A DNA stretch of 6,592 bases, from positions 1 through 6,592 of the forward strand of contig JAICRQ010000197.1 in the NCBI GenBank assembly GCA_025966435.1, given 5' to 3'. Each line of letters starts with the position of its first letter. The stretch's first letter is position 1. A program made the translations under genes and the position numbers. The stretch comes from Anaerolineales bacterium. GTDB taxonomy: Bacteria; Chloroflexota; Anaerolineae; Anaerolineales; Villigracilaceae. This document shows, piece by piece, positions 6,050-6,592 of this stretch. The notes beneath the pieces were generated by a model. The model did no database searches. It was given only the letters and a program-made list of their open reading frames with translations, and had not been told where the DNA came from.

Positions 6050-6338
6050 TCACTATAACGAGCCGAAAACGCAAACCCTTGCCGAGACCGATAACTTTCA
6101 GGCATGGAGGGCAGAAGAGCCAGATGGCGAGACAACCTACTACCTTCAGATCGGGCGCGCAACGATCAACTTTTTTCAGGAAGAGTGGGATCAATTCATG
6201 ACGTTTCTCAAAGATATTGATAACGTCAAGCCGGATGAAGAGCAGCTCTACCGGCTGGAGTTTGACAACGTCGATATCTGGATGGATGAAGAAGATTGGA
6301 AAGAATTCAAGAATCTGACAAGGGACATCGGAAAGTAG
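6039..6338 (+). CDS. Small acidic protein of unknown function with an internal duplication
   Basis: I do not recognise this 99-residue acidic protein. It contains two gap-free 27-residue copies, at 34-60 and 71-97. Both begin with Tyr and Leu two apart (Y34/L36, Y71/L73), share Ile at unit position 10, an acidic run ending in Trp at position 17 (W50, W87), Phe at 20 (F53, F90) and a final Asp-Ile (59-60, 96-97). Each unit looks like two beta strands followed by a helix. No signal peptide or membrane segment is visible. The ATG at 6039 is preceded by AAGGAAGG (6026-6033) and overlaps the end of the transporter gene by 11 bp; an upstream in-frame ATG at 6003 has no better support. The overlap suggests co-translation with, and perhaps an accessory role for, the membrane protein. 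Confidence 0.75.
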   Translation: MNNSHYNEPKTQTLAETDNFQAWRAEEPDGETTYYLQIGRATINFFQEEWDQFMTFLKDIDNVKPDEEQLYRLEFDNVDIWMDEEDWKEFKNLTRDIGK

Positions 6339-6388
6339 CCAGCACGAAACGCTCTGTTGATTCAAAAAAAATCGTATCTCTGAAGCGG

Positions 6389-6592
6389 GTGAACGCCATC
6401 ACGGAGGTGCATGGAATCGAGGTGGGTCATGCACAGGATGAGGAGGCGCTCACCGGATGCACTGTGATCCTTTGCCGCAAAGGCGCCGTTGCTGGCGTGG
6501 ATGTGCGCGGTGGCGCGCCCGGCACACGTGAGACCAACCTGCTCGACCCCGTCAATGTCGTGGACAAGGTTCATGCCGTGGTGCTGGCAGGC
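6389..6592 (+). CDS. P1 family (DmpA-type) aminopeptidase, N-terminal part (3' partial)
   Basis: The 68 residues visible are the start of a P1/S58 family peptidase, self-processing N-terminal nucleophile enzymes that remove N-terminal residues from peptides or act as D-esterases. Diagnostic pieces are ITEVHGIEVGHA, TGCTVILCRKGAVAGVDVRG, GGAPGTRETNLLDPVN and VHAVVLAG, the last normally continuing as GSAFGL. The self-cleavage site and catalytic serine lie beyond the window. The start is uncertain: the frame is open from 6290 but contains no ATG. GTG at 6389 is chosen because it sits just before the conserved NAITEVHG segment, though no good ribosome binding site precedes it; TTG at 6296 is the only other common start and lies inside the preceding gene. 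It follows the small protein gene by 50 bp with no terminator between, so it is probably in the same transcript. Confidence 0.85.
   Translation, partial: MNAITEVHGIEVGHAQDEEALTGCTVILCRKGAVAGVDVRGGAPGTRETNLLDPVNVVDKVHAVVLAG

Noticed and set aside
5817..6365. 182-codon open frame on the minus strand
   Set aside because: It is antisense to the end of the transporter and the small protein gene. The latter has a good ribosome binding site, an internal duplication and overlap coupling, so the plus-strand reading is preferred.

Overview
The window reads as ordinary bacterial chromosome with a moderate base composition. It holds seven protein-coding genes; the first is cut at its 5' end and the last at its 3' end. 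Gene content and protein style (large nicotinamidase-like hydrolase, NrtR-type regulator, FHA protein with a Pro-rich linker, AI-2E transporter, P1 peptidase) and the scattered 7-8 bp degenerate tandem repeats suggest a member of the Chloroflexota, perhaps Anaerolineae. This placement is an inference from recall, not a search.

Left part (2-658, +): the C-terminal third of a trimethylamine-dehydrogenase-like flavoprotein. It converges on a leftward three-gene unit (3828 down to 699): an NrtR-type Nudix/winged-helix regulator, a nicotinamidase-like cysteine hydrolase and a nicotinate phosphoribosyltransferase. The two enzymes would turn nicotinamide into nicotinate and then nicotinate mononucleotide (Preiss-Handler NAD salvage). 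The regulator has lost the key Nudix glutamates, as expected of a sensor rather than an enzyme. A near-consensus promoter with an imperfect palindrome over its -10 box lies directly before the regulator and leaves almost no 5' leader. Between the two enzyme genes sits a 77-bp symmetric array of eight degenerate octamers, four on each strand.

Middle (3866-4680): a divergent promoter region leads rightward to a small membrane-anchored FHA-domain gene. Its approximately 90-nt leader can fold into a closing stem around a hairpin followed by six T, which looks like an attenuator. A perfect 16-bp stem terminator ends this gene.

Right part (4793-6592, +): an AI-2E family membrane protein overlaps by 11 bp a 99-residue acidic protein of unknown function built from two copies of a 27-residue unit. 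The start of a P1 (DmpA-type) peptidase gene follows and runs off the window.

I saw no tRNA, rRNA, insertion sequence or CRISPR array, and no clearly new multi-gene system. The most interesting signals are the octamer array, the structured FHA leader, the leaderless operator-promoter of the regulator, and the duplicated small protein.
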